Assembly (NCBI RefSeq): GCF_022427965.1
Contig: NZ_JAKTTI010000030.1
Location: 1-54,508, forward strand
Source: Fredinandcohnia quinoae
GTDB taxonomy: Bacteria > Bacillota > Bacilli > Bacillales > Bacillaceae_L
Length of the DNA stretch: 54,508 nucleotides
Direction: 5' to 3'
The notes under the pieces are model-generated. The model did no database searches and was not told where the DNA came from. It worked only from the letters and a program-made list of their open reading frames with translations. The translations under genes were made by a program, and so were the position numbers. Below are positions 20,587-27,096 of the stretch, piece by piece (position 1 is the first letter of the stretch; every line of letters begins with the position of its first letter).

Positions 20587-20615
20587 TTGACGAACGAATA
20601 GACAGAAGGTATTAT
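20587..20615 (+). promoter_or_regulatory. Sigma-A promoter reading toward tRNA-Met
   Basis: TTGACG (20587-20592) and TATTAT (20610-20615) are separated by 17 bases. It is the only convincing plus-strand promoter before the tRNA. Its start point would be about 60 bases before the tRNA fragment and 200 bases before the intact tRNA. Confidence 0.65.
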
Positions 20616-20677
20616 ATAACTTGTGCTTAATAACTATCTTAAAAGATAGAACATGAGTTTATTTTACGTTTAATATT

Positions 20678-20696
20678 ATGGCGGCGTAGCTCAGCT
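20678..20696 (+). pseudogene. Duplicated 5' fragment of tRNA-Met
   Basis: These 19 bases are identical to 20823-20841, which span the acceptor 5' strand and part of the D-arm of the intact tRNA-Met. The match stops abruptly inside the D-arm and no anticodon or T-arm follows. The fragment lies 145 bases upstream of the intact gene and in the same orientation. Confidence 0.8.
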
Positions 20697-20824
20697 TGTC
20701 CTAACATCATTGAATTCACTTCTTTGGGGACATGCGACGAGAAACGGAGTTTTGAGGAGCAGGCGAAGCCAGCATCTGTAGAATATTTTCAATGCATTAG
20801 AAAACAGTTTGTGAATTTAATCAT

Positions 20825-20898
20825 GGCGGCGTAGCTCAGCTGGCTAGAGCGTACGGTTCATACCCGTGAGGTCGGGGGTTCGATCCCCTCTGCCGCTA
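20825..20898 (+). tRNA. tRNA-Met (CAT), elongator type
   Basis: A full cloverleaf can be drawn in 74 bases. The acceptor arms are GGCGGCG and TGCCGCT, the anticodon loop is TTCATAC in stem TACGG/CCGTG, and the T-arm is GGGGG-TTCGATC-CCCTC. The acceptor has normal pairing, unlike initiator tRNA, and the sequence resembles the Bacillus elongator tRNA-Met. The CCA end is not encoded. It is on the plus strand, opposite to all flanking genes. Confidence 0.93.
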
Positions 20899-20912
20899 TA
20901 CCGAAATGCTGA

Positions 20913-21057
20913 AGCGACTTGATCAGCCCCGACAAGCAAATGTTCTGGGGCAAAAAAGTCGCTCTTTGACTTTTCTTGACCCAGGTTATTTGACCTCGAG
21001 GGGCTAGTCGCTGAAGCTAGACACAACCGAAATGCTTCAGCGTCTAGGCGCTGAAGC
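20913..21057 (+). repeat. Long palindromic intergenic repeat downstream of tRNA-Met
   Basis: Bases 20913-21012 form a large imperfect hairpin. Outer arms are AGCGACT/AGTCGCT and AGCCCC/GGGGCT, and the inner arms are related around GTTCTGGGGCAAAAAAGTC and GACTTTTCTTGACCCAGG. A second perfect 9-bp hairpin (21034-21042 with 21049-21057) follows. The whole block lies between the tRNA and its terminator. The module CTGAAGCTAGAC resembles repeats that I recall from other Bacillaceae genomes. Confidence 0.65.
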
Positions 21058-21070
21058 TGAACACCAAAAA

Positions 21071-21095
21071 AGCTAGTACCTCACTAGCTTTTTTT
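21071..21095 (+). terminator. Terminator of the tRNA-Met transcript
   Basis: The arms AGCTAGT (21071-21077) and ACTAGCT (21083-21089) are followed by seven T on the plus strand. A run of A before the stem means that it may act in both directions. Confidence 0.85.
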
Positions 21096-21111
21096 ATTTC
21101 TAAAGAAACCC

Positions 21112-21136
21112 AAAAAGCACCCAAAAAGTGGGTGCT
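21112..21136 (-). terminator. Terminator of yabR
   Basis: The arms AGCACCC (21116-21122) and GGGTGCT (21130-21136) form a 7-bp stem. On the minus strand it is followed by five T. It faces the tRNA terminator, as expected for converging transcripts. Confidence 0.85.
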
Positions 21137-21169
21137 CTATTATTATATTTATAAAGTCAAAGCAGCAAG

Positions 21170-21589
21170 TTAACCTCTTCTCGCTCCACGTCCACCTCGT
21201 TTTGATTCAGTATGACGCTTAAGAGAAGATAACCGATCTTCGCTTTCTTTAAGAAAACGACTCATTTTTTGCTCGAAATTTTCAGGTTTGTTAATGCGTT
21301 GGTCATTTCTGTTATTACGTGGTCCATTATGACGTGGACGTTGCGGTTGTGGTGTATCTTTTGCCTTTTTAATAGACAAGCCGATTTTACCATCTTTCTC
21401 TACGTTAATAACTTTGACCTCAACTTGATCGCCGACTTTTAAATGCTCGTTAATATCCTTTACATAATTGTCAGCAACTTCACTAATATGGACAAGTCCA
21501 GTTGAACCCTCTGGCAGCTCCACAAACGCTCCGAATTTTGTAATACCTGTAACCTTTCCTTGCAGCTTGCTGCCTACTTCGATTGACAT
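21170..21589 (-). CDS. yabR: S1-domain RNA-binding protein (YabR)
   Basis: The 139-residue protein starts with one S1 OB-fold (about residues 1-75), with GKVTGITKFGAFVELPEGSTGLVHISEV. A basic tail rich in Arg, Asn and Gly follows, ending RGGRGARRG. It resembles the general stress protein 13 family. It likely binds RNA or ribosomes; the exact role is not known. GGAGGAG precedes the ATG and a TTGACA/TATAAT promoter lies just upstream, so it is expressed on its own. Confidence 0.88.
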   Translation of the reverse strand: MSIEVGSKLQGKVTGITKFGAFVELPEGSTGLVHISEVADNYVKDINEHLKVGDQVEVKVINVEKDGKIGLSIKKAKDTPQPQRPRHNGPRNNRNDQRINKPENFEQKMSRFLKESEDRLSSLKRHTESKRGGRGARRG

Positions 21590-21625
21590 AAAAAAAATGC
21601 TCCTCCTTAAAATTCTTTTACATTT

Positions 21626-21655
21626 ATTATACGGAATCTAAAAATCTAGTGTCAA
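21626..21655 (-). promoter_or_regulatory. Sigma-A promoter of yabR
   Basis: On the minus strand TTGACA (rc of 21650-21655) and TATAAT (rc of 21626-21631) are both perfect consensus hexamers, with an 18-base spacer. Confidence 0.8.
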
Positions 21656-21660
21656 TAAGA

Positions 21661-22035
21661 CTAAGACCCATCATTTACCTTAAAAATGATTTCTCCTTCT
21701 TTTGACAAGAAAAAGTCACGTCTTAGTATTTTCGCTAAATATTCATCATTATTTAACTTTACAATTTCCTCTTCTAAGATCGTTTGGTCATTCTTAAGCC
21801 CTGAAAGCTCTTTTTCTAATGCTACCTTTTTCTGTTGCTTATCATCCATTGCCTCTTGTTGGGAAAGAATAGTTGTAATCATACCATATGTCATAATCCC
21901 GGCAAGCAAACCAAAAACGACTAGTCTTCTGACTAAACCTTTTCGTTTAGTAGTGGCAACTTGTTCTTGTTGATGATATTTTTCCATATAGGTTGATTGT
22001 AATTTTGTTACATTTTTCTTTCGAATCGCACTCAT
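21661..22035 (-). CDS. divIC: Cell division protein DivIC (FtsB-like)
   Basis: The 124-residue bitopic protein has a cytoplasmic basic N terminus, one transmembrane helix at about residues 36-56, and an extracellular coiled coil (about 60-100), the architecture of FtsB/DivIC. It joins FtsL and DivIB in the divisome. Length matches the B. subtilis protein. It is the last gene of the yabM-divIC run, 29 bases after yabQ. Confidence 0.92.
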   Translation of the reverse strand: MSAIRKKNVTKLQSTYMEKYHQQEQVATTKRKGLVRRLVVFGLLAGIMTYGMITTILSQQEAMDDKQQKKVALEKELSGLKNDQTILEEEIVKLNNDEYLAKILRRDFFLSKEGEIIFKVNDGS

Positions 22036-22064
22036 GTTCTGAATGCCTCCTTACTAGACACACA

Positions 22065-22700
22065 TTATAATTTACGGATTTTTTTCCACCATTTTATGAA
22101 TATATGTTTCATATTCTCTATTTTTCTAAGAATTCCTGCACATTTGAAGAAAATATTTTCTAAAATATCTTTTAGCGAGTTTGGTACGATTCTCCAAATT
22201 AAGATTCCTATCCATTTAAAAGGAGCAAAACATATTTTTAATAGGAAAAGAACGAACTTTAGTAGGATGTTACCAATCACAAGAACTATTTTTACTAAAC
22301 CTAATAAAATTGCAATAATTAGCTGGAATAACATTTTTATAGGTTTAATAATAAAAAGATTCCCCATACGAATAAGAAATTGATAAATTACAATAATTGC
22401 TTGAATGAATCTCTCAAGTATTCGCAAGTATATAGACTTTAAGAGACTTTGGTATGCAGCAAAACCACATAAGACGGCGACAAATACATAGAATCGTAGT
22501 TCACCCTCATTCACTACTAATAATGTATAAAAGATTATGAGTCCTTGTGAAACCCAAAATAGAATATCATTAATAAACACGATGTAATTAGCACGAGTAG
22601 ACCGCTTTAGAAAGCGGCCATACGTGTCAAGGGCGGCTCCTAGCCAACCTCCCATACAAACCATTGCAATCATCGTGTAAAATTGTGTCGTTAATGTCAT
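22065..22700 (-). CDS. yabQ: Spore cortex protein YabQ
   Basis: The 211-residue protein has about five to six hydrophobic helices concentrated in residues 1-170 and a basic, positively charged C-terminal tail. The N terminus TQFYTMIAMVCMGGWLGAALDTYGR matches the YabQ family. In B. subtilis it is a sigma-E-dependent membrane protein of the outer forespore membrane needed for cortex formation. It overlaps yabP by four to six bases, indicating translational coupling. Confidence 0.92.
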   Translation of the reverse strand: MTLTTQFYTMIAMVCMGGWLGAALDTYGRFLKRSTRANYIVFINDILFWVSQGLIIFYTLLVVNEGELRFYVFVAVLCGFAAYQSLLKSIYLRILERFIQAIIVIYQFLIRMGNLFIIKPIKMLFQLIIAILLGLVKIVLVIGNILLKFVLFLLKICFAPFKWIGILIWRIVPNSLKDILENIFFKCAGILRKIENMKHIFIKWWKKIRKL

Positions 22701-23002
22701 TTAAATAACTTGCTAAAGAATCCTTTAGCTTTCTCCGCATGATGTTCGTCAAGGTAACTCATATCATATACTTTCCCCTTAATCGATACAATGCCCTTAT
22801 CAACATCAAGGTTCTTCATTTGGAGATTTTGACCACGAATGGCTAGGAAACCCATGACTGTTTCAAGTAAAAACTCCTCATTATCAAAGCTCTCTACTTG
22901 CTTCACACCTGTTATATCAAGAATTCTTCGACCCCTCATAATCACATCATGTTCCTGAACCGTACCCTTATTTGTTGAACCTGTTTCATAATATTGACTC
23001 AT
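22697..23002 (-). CDS. yabP: Sporulation protein YabP
   Basis: The YabP/YqfC-family protein is small (101 residues) and soluble-looking, with the typical HDVIMRGRRILDITGV and FLAIRGQNLQMKNLDVDKG segments. It is needed for cortex assembly in B. subtilis. The frame opens earlier, but the ATG at 23002 is eight bases from GGGGG, while the upstream ATG directly touches it, so the shorter form is preferred. A sigma-E promoter would be expected before it; I could not identify one confidently. Confidence 0.92.
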   Translation of the reverse strand: MSQYYETGSTNKGTVQEHDVIMRGRRILDITGVKQVESFDNEEFLLETVMGFLAIRGQNLQMKNLDVDKGIVSIKGKVYDMSYLDEHHAEKAKGFFSKLFK

Positions 23003-23097
23003 TCTCATCCCCCACATTCATGTATGAATGGTAGTCCCATTCACTCATTGTCTATTAATAATTATGAGAATGTGGTGGAATTTAGAACAAGCCTTCT

Positions 23098-23358
23098 TTA
23101 CTCTCCTACTTTTTCTTCACTAAGTACTGTGTATAGATTTGCTGCATCTTCCTTCTTCGTTGTTTCCTTCAGATCATCAATCATTATTTTGACAACCTTT
23201 TGTCCGAACTTAATTGTCAATTCATCGCCAATCTTAACGTTCGTACTTGCTTTTGCAGCTATCCCATTTATAGAAATTCTACCTTGGTCTGCTACCTCTT
23301 TTGCTAATGTTCTTCTTTTAATAAGCCTTGAAACTTTTAAAAATTTATCTAATCGCAT
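23098..23358 (-). CDS. rqcP: S4-domain ribosome quality control factor RqcP (YabO)
   Basis: The 86-residue protein is one S4 RNA-binding fold: MRLDKFLKVSRLIKRRTLAKE at the start, then GRISINGIAAKASTNVKIGD. In B. subtilis this protein binds obstructed 50S subunits with RqcH and drives alanine tailing of stalled chains. It is six bases downstream of yabN and likely co-translated. Hsp15/HslR is the related name in Gram-negatives. Confidence 0.9.
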   Translation of the reverse strand: MRLDKFLKVSRLIKRRTLAKEVADQGRISINGIAAKASTNVKIGDELTIKFGQKVVKIMIDDLKETTKKEDAANLYTVLSEEKVGE

Positions 23359-23364
23359 ACTTTC

Positions 23365-24447
23365 TCACTTCTTTCCTTTATTTAATTTATCCTTTTTCTC
23401 TTGTTTTTTAATTTCCTCCCAATTCGCAATCACATCTTCAGGAGTATTAGCCTCCACATCGCCAAACACATGTGGATGTCTACGAACCATTTTTTCTGAC
23501 ACTCCACGAATGACATCATCAATTGTAAACATTCCCTCATCCTCACCAATTTGAGCATGGAGAACAATTTGGAGCAATACATCGCCTAGCTCTTCTATTA
23601 GATTGTCCTCATCCATATTGTCAATTGCTTCAATCACTTCGTTCGTTTCTTCGAGTAAATATTTCTTCAATGACTCATGTGTCTGTTCCTGATCCCATGG
23701 ACAGCCACCTGGTCCACGTAATGCAGCAATAATCCTTCTAAATGTCCGGAAATCATGATAGACATATGAATCCTCTTTTACTGGTGGAATATATACACTC
23801 GTAAGATTATTTACTTCCATATCTCTATCTAACTCGAACAATGGAATCCTTCGAATGACTTCATCTTCACTACCTGCTCCCGTCACAACAACAACTTCAT
23901 AATCATCAGGTAATTGCTCCATTAGTGTAAGCTTCACATTTGAAGCAATATATTGATCGTATACTTGGCAGATAATGATATGCTGTGACAATTGAAGCTC
24001 ATCTTTTTCAAAGGAAAGGGCATCGAGAAATTGATAGCCTTCAATCGGGTCAATTTCTAAAGCCGCTAGTAGGGGATCAATGAAGCTTTGACCCCCTTCA
24101 ACTGAAACAACTAACTTCCCTTCCTCTCTTTCTTGTAATAATAGCTGTACGGTCTTTTCTGCAACCATTGGGTGTCCGGGTACAGCATAGACAATATCAT
24201 TTGTACTTGCTTCCTGGACAAGAGTAGCTACAATTTCCTCATATACCTCTTCAAATTGATGATGCTTTTCATACACATTGTCAAAAGAATGATAAGAAAC
24301 CCCTTCTGCTTCTAAATCTTTTACGACAGGATGCTCCTTCGTTCGTAAAAATAAATGCTTTGACTGTAAAAGCTTGCGGTAGATTCCTAATGGTAGCTGC
24401 GAAATATCTCCAGCACCTAAACCAATGATTGTTATTTTATTCGTCAT
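23365..24447 (-). CDS. yabN: YabN-type protein: tetrapyrrole methylase-like domain plus a single MazG domain (C-terminally short)
   Basis: Residues 1-230 resemble the SAM-dependent tetrapyrrole methylase fold (ITIIGLGAGDISQLPLG, VYAVPGHPMVAEKT). Residues 240-345 are a MazG NTP-pyrophosphatase domain with GGCPWDQEQTHESLKKYLLEE and the metal-binding pattern EETNE...EELGD. The protein stops at 360 residues in the linker. As I recall, B. subtilis YabN has about 490 residues with a second MazG domain. The rqcP start lies six bases beyond, so the missing domain is deleted and not frameshifted. The start overlaps no gene; AGGTGG in the end of yabM is its RBS. Confidence 0.9.
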   Translation of the reverse strand: MTNKITIIGLGAGDISQLPLGIYRKLLQSKHLFLRTKEHPVVKDLEAEGVSYHSFDNVYEKHHQFEEVYEEIVATLVQEASTNDIVYAVPGHPMVAEKTVQLLLQEREEGKLVVSVEGGQSFIDPLLAALEIDPIEGYQFLDALSFEKDELQLSQHIIICQVYDQYIASNVKLTLMEQLPDDYEVVVVTGAGSEDEVIRRIPLFELDRDMEVNNLTSVYIPPVKEDSYVYHDFRTFRRIIAALRGPGGCPWDQEQTHESLKKYLLEETNEVIEAIDNMDEDNLIEELGDVLLQIVLHAQIGEDEGMFTIDDVIRGVSEKMVRRHPHVFGDVEANTPEDVIANWEEIKKQEKKDKLNKGKK

Positions 24448-24451
24448 ATAT

Positions 24452-26071
24452 TTACCACCTTTTCATCATAGAATCAATGAATACTTTTCCTTTTGAACTA
24501 ATTGGGAGAAGGGAGATTTCCTCCTCAGAAAAGACACGCCCTTTTAGGATAAAGAATAAGTAGATGAATCCACCTAGAAACACGGCAGATATTGATTCAA
24601 AGCTTGCAAAAATTCTAGAAGTCAAAAGACTTGGAAATATCATCTCCACTATAGATAAATAGCCTACTATTACGATCGCCATTATTAACGTTGCAAAAAA
24701 TACGTGTTTTACAAACAACCAGCTTTTCACAGCACCAGGTAGCTTGAAATGAAGAATGAACAGATGAAGTCCCGTTATGACACAAAAAGCGATCACTGTG
24801 GCAATTGCAGCCCCTACCGTATGAAGCTCGGGTATTAGTAACTGGTTTAATTGCCATTTAACAAACATTCCCACGATCACTGATAATGCAGGTAAATAGG
24901 GGTGTCCCAACCCTTGTAAAATGGCAGTAATTGTTTGAGAAAGTGAAGTAAATAAGATAGATAATCCAATAATGATTAATACATTTGTGCCAAAGTTGTT
25001 TTTAAATAACATCTTATTTGTCGGCTCTAGTACACAAGCTAATCCAATAGCAGCACCTACTCCAACAACAATACTTAATCGAATCGATAGATTGACCTTT
25101 TCATGTATAAACGGTAGGTCTTTTCTTACCTTTGCACTCGCTATCAAAGGTACAAGAGATAAGGATAAGGATGTGGCCACAATCGTTCCTAGCTGAATGA
25201 GTGGTTGTCCACGGTCATATATTCCTTTAACCTGCTTCGCAACAGTCTCATCCATTCCTCCAGTGGTTAATAGTGAATAGACCGTAAAAGAATCAATAAG
25301 TTGGAACAAAATTAACAATAAGGCGCTTATGCATATCGTAATACCCTGTGTCAGTAAAACTCGCACAATATCCCTTGATCGAACTGTTGATTTATATGTC
25401 AATGGATTCTTAAGCTTGTGTTTCCGTTTAAAAATAAAAAATAATAAAGTAAGAATTGCAGCAAATCCACCCGTTATAGAGCCGAAAATTGCGCCTGCAC
25501 CAGCCTCATATGCACTGTATCCTTGGTCTAATAAAAGAAAGGATGCAACTAAAATCGTAACTACCCTTATGAATTGTTCAGTCACTTGTGAGACAGCTGT
25601 TGGAATCATAATCCCCTGCCCTTGAAAGGAGCCACGTAAAACGGATATAAAGGGTAATAGTAAGAACGAGAATGAAATAACTTTTATTAATGGAAAAAGA
25701 TTTTCATCTCCCATCCAACGAGCAACAAGACCCGCCCCCCAATATAAAAGACTAAATAATAGTAAGCCAATACTGAACAAAGTAAAAAATGTGATATATA
25801 GTATTTTCACTACAGCAGCATGGTCATTTTGTTGATTTTTTTCAACTAATAGCTTAGAAATGATGACTGGAAATCCATATGTAGAAAAAATTAAAGCTAT
25901 TCCGTAAATCGGATAGGCCTGCTGATAGATGTAAAATCCAAGATCACCTGCAATATTTTGATATGGTATTCGGTATCCTGCACTTAAAATTTTTGTAATT
26001 AATCCTGCAATGGTGAGAGCAAATGTCCCTTCCCATATTTTTTTTACACGGCTTCCGGATTGGACGTCCAT
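24452..26071 (-). CDS. yabM: MATE/MurJ-like polysaccharide flippase family membrane protein (YabM)
   Basis: The 539-residue, highly hydrophobic protein has about 14 predicted membrane helices. ILSAGYRIPYQNIAG near residue 30 and YGFPVIISKLLVEK near residue 65 are typical of the SpoVB/YabM branch of the MOP flippase superfamily. It probably moves lipid-linked glycans across the membrane; the substrate is not known. It leads the yabM-yabN-rqcP-yabP-yabQ-divIC run. The RBS (GGGTGA) is modest. A perfect inverted repeat at 26134-26160 lies upstream. Confidence 0.88.
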   Translation of the reverse strand: MDVQSGSRVKKIWEGTFALTIAGLITKILSAGYRIPYQNIAGDLGFYIYQQAYPIYGIALIFSTYGFPVIISKLLVEKNQQNDHAAVVKILYITFFTLFSIGLLLFSLLYWGAGLVARWMGDENLFPLIKVISFSFLLLPFISVLRGSFQGQGIMIPTAVSQVTEQFIRVVTILVASFLLLDQGYSAYEAGAGAIFGSITGGFAAILTLLFFIFKRKHKLKNPLTYKSTVRSRDIVRVLLTQGITICISALLLILFQLIDSFTVYSLLTTGGMDETVAKQVKGIYDRGQPLIQLGTIVATSLSLSLVPLIASAKVRKDLPFIHEKVNLSIRLSIVVGVGAAIGLACVLEPTNKMLFKNNFGTNVLIIIGLSILFTSLSQTITAILQGLGHPYLPALSVIVGMFVKWQLNQLLIPELHTVGAAIATVIAFCVITGLHLFILHFKLPGAVKSWLFVKHVFFATLIMAIVIVGYLSIVEMIFPSLLTSRIFASFESISAVFLGGFIYLFFILKGRVFSEEEISLLPISSKGKVFIDSMMKRW

Positions 26072-26133
26072 TCACCCATCACACCCAATCAAAGAAAGTG
26101 ATAATAGTTTACTGCCTGTAAATGTGATAAATT

Positions 26134-26160
26134 CCAATGTATTATATCATAATACATTGG
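26134..26160. promoter_or_regulatory. 27-bp perfect inverted repeat upstream of yabM
   Basis: The arms CCAATGTATTAT (26134-26145) and ATAATACATTGG (26149-26160) are perfect, with a 3-base centre. On the minus strand the repeat contains TATAAT, but no -35 at normal spacing is visible. It could be an operator or a tight hairpin in the yabM leader. Confidence 0.5.
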
Positions 26161-26193
26161 TGAACCGTAATAGGTGTTAAAGGGCAGGGCACG

Positions 26194-26223
26194 AGAAAAG
26201 GTAGCCCGTAAGCTACCTTTTCT
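26194..26223 (-). terminator. Terminator-like hairpin after spoVT
   Basis: The 12-bp arms AGAAAAGGTAGC (26194-26205) and GCTACCTTTTCT (26212-26223) are perfect. The T-rich part on the minus strand is inside the 3' arm and not after it, so strength is uncertain. Confidence 0.65.
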
Positions 26224-26232
26224 AACCATATC

Positions 26233-26769
26233 TTATTGTTCCATCTGGCGAGCTAAAAAACCTGCAGCCGTTTCAACGGCCTTTTGTTCAACTTCACCAA
26301 GAGACCTTTCCTTTGACAGTATAACGACTGCTCCAATTGGATCTCCATTAGCGATGATAGGACCTACTGTATAGGAAGAAATTGATTCCTCATTGCCCTC
26401 TACGATTGACACTTGCTTCTCTTCTGTCTCTAGTAAAGAGCTTCTTTCTTCCATTGTTTTTTCGATTAAGTCACTTATGTTTTTATTTAAGTAATCTTTT
26501 TTCGACCCACCCGCAACCGCAATAAATGCATCACGATCACAAATTAGGACTTGATGACCAAGACTATCGAAAAGAGCTTCTGCATACTCCTTTGCAAAGT
26601 CACCTAACTCACTGATTGGTGAGTATTTCTTAAGGATAACTTCCCCGTCCCTATCAACAAAAATCTCTAATGGGTCTCCCTCTCGAATCCTTAGTGTTCT
26701 ACGGATTTCCTTTGGAATTACTACTCGACCTAAATCATCAATTCGACGAACAATACCAGTTGCTTTCAT
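26233..26769 (-). CDS. spoVT: Stage V sporulation transcription factor SpoVT
   Basis: The 178-residue late-forespore regulator tunes sigma-G genes. The N-terminal swapped-hairpin AbrB domain (about residues 1-50) reads MKATGIVRRIDDLGRVVIPKEIRRTLRIREGD in overlapping blocks and closely resembles AbrB, encoded elsewhere in this window. Residues 55-178 form a GAF-like domain ending in ETAAGFLARQMEQ. Length equals the B. subtilis protein as I recall it. GTGAGG precedes the ATG, and a sigma-G-type promoter lies about 100 bases upstream. Confidence 0.96.
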   Translation of the reverse strand: MKATGIVRRIDDLGRVVIPKEIRRTLRIREGDPLEIFVDRDGEVILKKYSPISELGDFAKEYAEALFDSLGHQVLICDRDAFIAVAGGSKKDYLNKNISDLIEKTMEERSSLLETEEKQVSIVEGNEESISSYTVGPIIANGDPIGAVVILSKERSLGEVEQKAVETAAGFLARQMEQ

Positions 26770-26866
26770 TCTTATGATGCCTCACTTTCATCTGATGATT
26801 AAAGAATAGTGGTGATTGTTGGACAACATGTCTAGTTTTGAATAAATCACCATTTGTTGTTGAGTT

Positions 26867-26896
26867 TAGTATCTTACACCCACAAAGTTCTATTCA
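26867..26896 (-). promoter_or_regulatory. Sigma-G-type promoter of spoVT
   Basis: On the minus strand TGAATA (rc of 26891-26896) and GATACTA (rc of 26867-26873) are separated by 17 bases. The sigma-G consensus is about TGAATA and CATAMTA with 17-18 bases, so there is one mismatch. A leader of about 90 bases would result. Confidence 0.6.
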
Positions 26897-26944
26897 CAAT
26901 GAAAGTGGTTTTTTACCTTTAGGAAGAAAATTCCACCCAAATAC

Positions 26945-27090
26945 ATGTTCTAAAAGGAGGACAAAAAGAGCCGAGAAGGTCAAGGCGGTGAAGCTTCGAG
27001 CAGCGGAATGTATGTTTTTAATACATGAGCAGCACAGAAGTGAGCCAACGAAGAGATTCGACAGCTATTTTTCCCGGACTTTTTGAACAT
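26945..27090. mobile_element. MITE-like 146-bp element between mfd and spoVT
   Basis: The element is bounded by inverted ends: ATGTTCTAAAAG at 26945-26956 and ATGTTCAAAAAG read inward from 27090. Eleven of twelve bases match. The interior is more GC-rich than its surroundings, contains short palindromes such as ATGTAT/ATACAT, and has no supported ORF. It ends just seven bases short of the mfd stop. Together with the spoVT leader it fills the 327-base gap. Confidence 0.5.
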
Positions 27091-27096
27091 CCTTTT

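Noticed and set aside
20844-21026. 60-codon minus-strand ORF over the tRNA
   Set aside because: It lies over the tRNA-Met and the palindromic repeat; its peptide contains the common false translation seen over tRNA genes.
23359-23364. Frameshift as explanation for short YabN
   Set aside because: Only six bases separate the yabN stop from the rqcP start, so there is no room for a hidden C-terminal domain.
22994-23554. 186-codon plus-strand ORF
   Set aside because: It is antisense to rqcP and yabN, which have clear family motifs and RBSs. It has no recognisable domain.
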